From: Candidatus Woesearchaeota archaeon | GTDB taxonomy: Archaea > Nanobdellota > Nanobdellia > Woesearchaeales > CG1-02-33-12 | Reading direction: 5' to 3' | Length of the DNA: 6,073 nucleotides | Assembly (NCBI GenBank): GCA_003561825.1 | Contig: PWVO01000086.1 | Coordinates: forward strand, 1-6,073 | Part shown: piece after piece, positions 5,595-6,073 of the stretch | How the letters are laid out: the number at the start of each line of letters is the position of its first letter | Numbering within the stretch: position 1 is the stretch's first letter | The notes under the pieces: model-generated | Seen by the model: the letters and a program-made list of their open reading frames with translations, nothing else | Databases searched by the model: none | Told to the model about the DNA's origin: nothing | Made by a program: the position numbers and the translations under genes

Positions 5595-5984
5595 ATGCAC
5601 AAAATAGCACAAATTAAAGAAAAAATAATGCTTTATAGCCAAGGTTGATCAAGCTAGAATTATTTTCAGGTTTTCTTTTTTATTAAAAGGCATTTTAAAG
5701 AAAAATCTCTTGACTATATTTTTTCTAGGGAGACATTGTTTTATGTTGGAGTCTTGCTAAAACATCCAATTTTTACAGTTAAAGAGATGAATGCTCGATA
5801 TGAGTTTGGTCGAAATAGACTTCTCCCATATATTTATCACTTATTAGAAGCTAATTATTAATAAAGGATAATCGAAAACGTAATATTAACTATTTCTTCA
5901 CAGAACTATTTGCAATCATAAAATATATATGAGAAGATTTTTGCTTATCTTAAAAATAATGAGATAAAAAATATTTTTAGATAA
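5595..5984 (+). pseudogene. Degenerate winged-helix DNA-binding protein (small transcriptional regulator)
   Basis: Frame one opens at the ATG at 5595 with MHKIAQIKEKIMLYSQG, then meets TGA (5646-5648) and TAG (5655-5657). The same frame continues clean to 5858 and contains LLKHPIFTVKEMNARYEFGR followed by NRLLPYIYHLLEANY, a helix-turn-helix with recognition helix. It stops at 5859, but a reading frame starting at 5861 carries straight on with IKDNRKRNINYFFTELF, a typical winged-helix wing (basic hairpin then YFxT), followed by AIIKYI and a TGA at 5930-5932. Frame one then resumes inside an AT-dinucleotide run with YEKIFAYLKNN and ends with TAA at 5982-5984. Rebuilt, the product would be about 130 aa, the size of MarR/HxlR/ArsR-like regulators; the subfamily is not clear. 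A second open frame at about 5636-5762 gives leucine-rich sequence, so the original reading of the middle part is uncertain. Two stops and two indels suggest decay; sequencing errors near a contig end could explain the indels but less easily both stops. Confidence 0.6.
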
Positions 5985-6073
5985 AACACATATTTAGTGA
6001 ACATTTGTTTTAATGTTATAGTTTGGAGTTATCTCCTGCCTATTTCATGAATGGGGGACATAAACATTCTAAA
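5985..6073. other. AT-rich right edge, possible start of a further plus-strand gene
   Basis: No supported gene is seen. An ATG at 6047 opens a frame (MNGGHKHSK) that continues off the window, and a TTATA at 6016-6020 lies at about leaderless distance before it. Nine codons are too few to judge. A second ATG at 6051 is open in another frame. Confidence 0.2.

Noticed and set aside
5646..5657. Recoding of TGA or TAG (selenocysteine, pyrrolysine or altered code) in the winged-helix gene
   Set aside because: Other genes here end in TGA and TAG, and the same gene also carries frameshifts, so decay is the simpler reading.
6025..6036. GGAG-TTAT-CTCC hairpin near the right edge as an insertion-sequence end or terminator
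   Set aside because: A 4-bp stem is too short, and no transposase, matching end or target duplication is visible.

Overview
The window looks like chromosomal DNA from an archaeon, most likely of a reduced DPANN-type lineage such as Woesearchaeota, Pacearchaeota or Nanoarchaeota. The evidence is an archaeal-type NMD3, an archaeal class I CCA-adding enzyme, TATA boxes placed about 25-28 nt before start codons (leaderless mRNAs), very tight gene packing, and a small membrane-anchored protein of a kind I associate with these genomes. The lineage is inference from gene content and style; no rRNA gene or other phylogenetic marker was examined.

Layout. Positions 1-914 (minus) hold a class I SAM-dependent methyltransferase whose 3' end runs off the left edge. 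A 150-bp divergent intergenic region carries a TATA box for each direction. Positions 1065-2081 (plus) encode NMD3, the 50S/60S ribosome-biogenesis adaptor. The rest of the gene-dense part is on the minus strand, in transcription order: cca (5493-4243), a pilin-like single-pass secreted protein (4219-3749), then a compact trio of polytopic membrane proteins: a COG2426/PF06695 'small multidrug export' (DedA-like) protein (3709-3197), a PAP2 phosphatase (3188-2652) and a SEC59/DGK1-type CTP-dependent lipid kinase (2671-2078). The last gene of the trio and NMD3 converge so tightly that their stop codons overlap.

The right end, about 5500-6073, is AT-rich with no intact gene. It contains the cca promoter, a perfect 11-bp inverted repeat over a second, plus-strand promoter, and directly behind it the remains of a small winged-helix DNA-binding protein broken by two in-frame stops and two frameshifts.

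How the genes may work together. The membrane trio has an obvious joint reading as a polyprenyl (dolichyl) phosphate carrier cassette: PAP2 would turn polyprenyl diphosphate into monophosphate, the DedA-like protein would return the monophosphate across the membrane, and the kinase would phosphorylate free polyprenol. This is inference from family membership and operon structure. NMD3 and cca are translation housekeeping genes. The palindrome plus broken winged-helix gene looks like the relic of a self-repressing regulator.

I saw no tRNA, rRNA, CRISPR array, complete insertion sequence or integrase.
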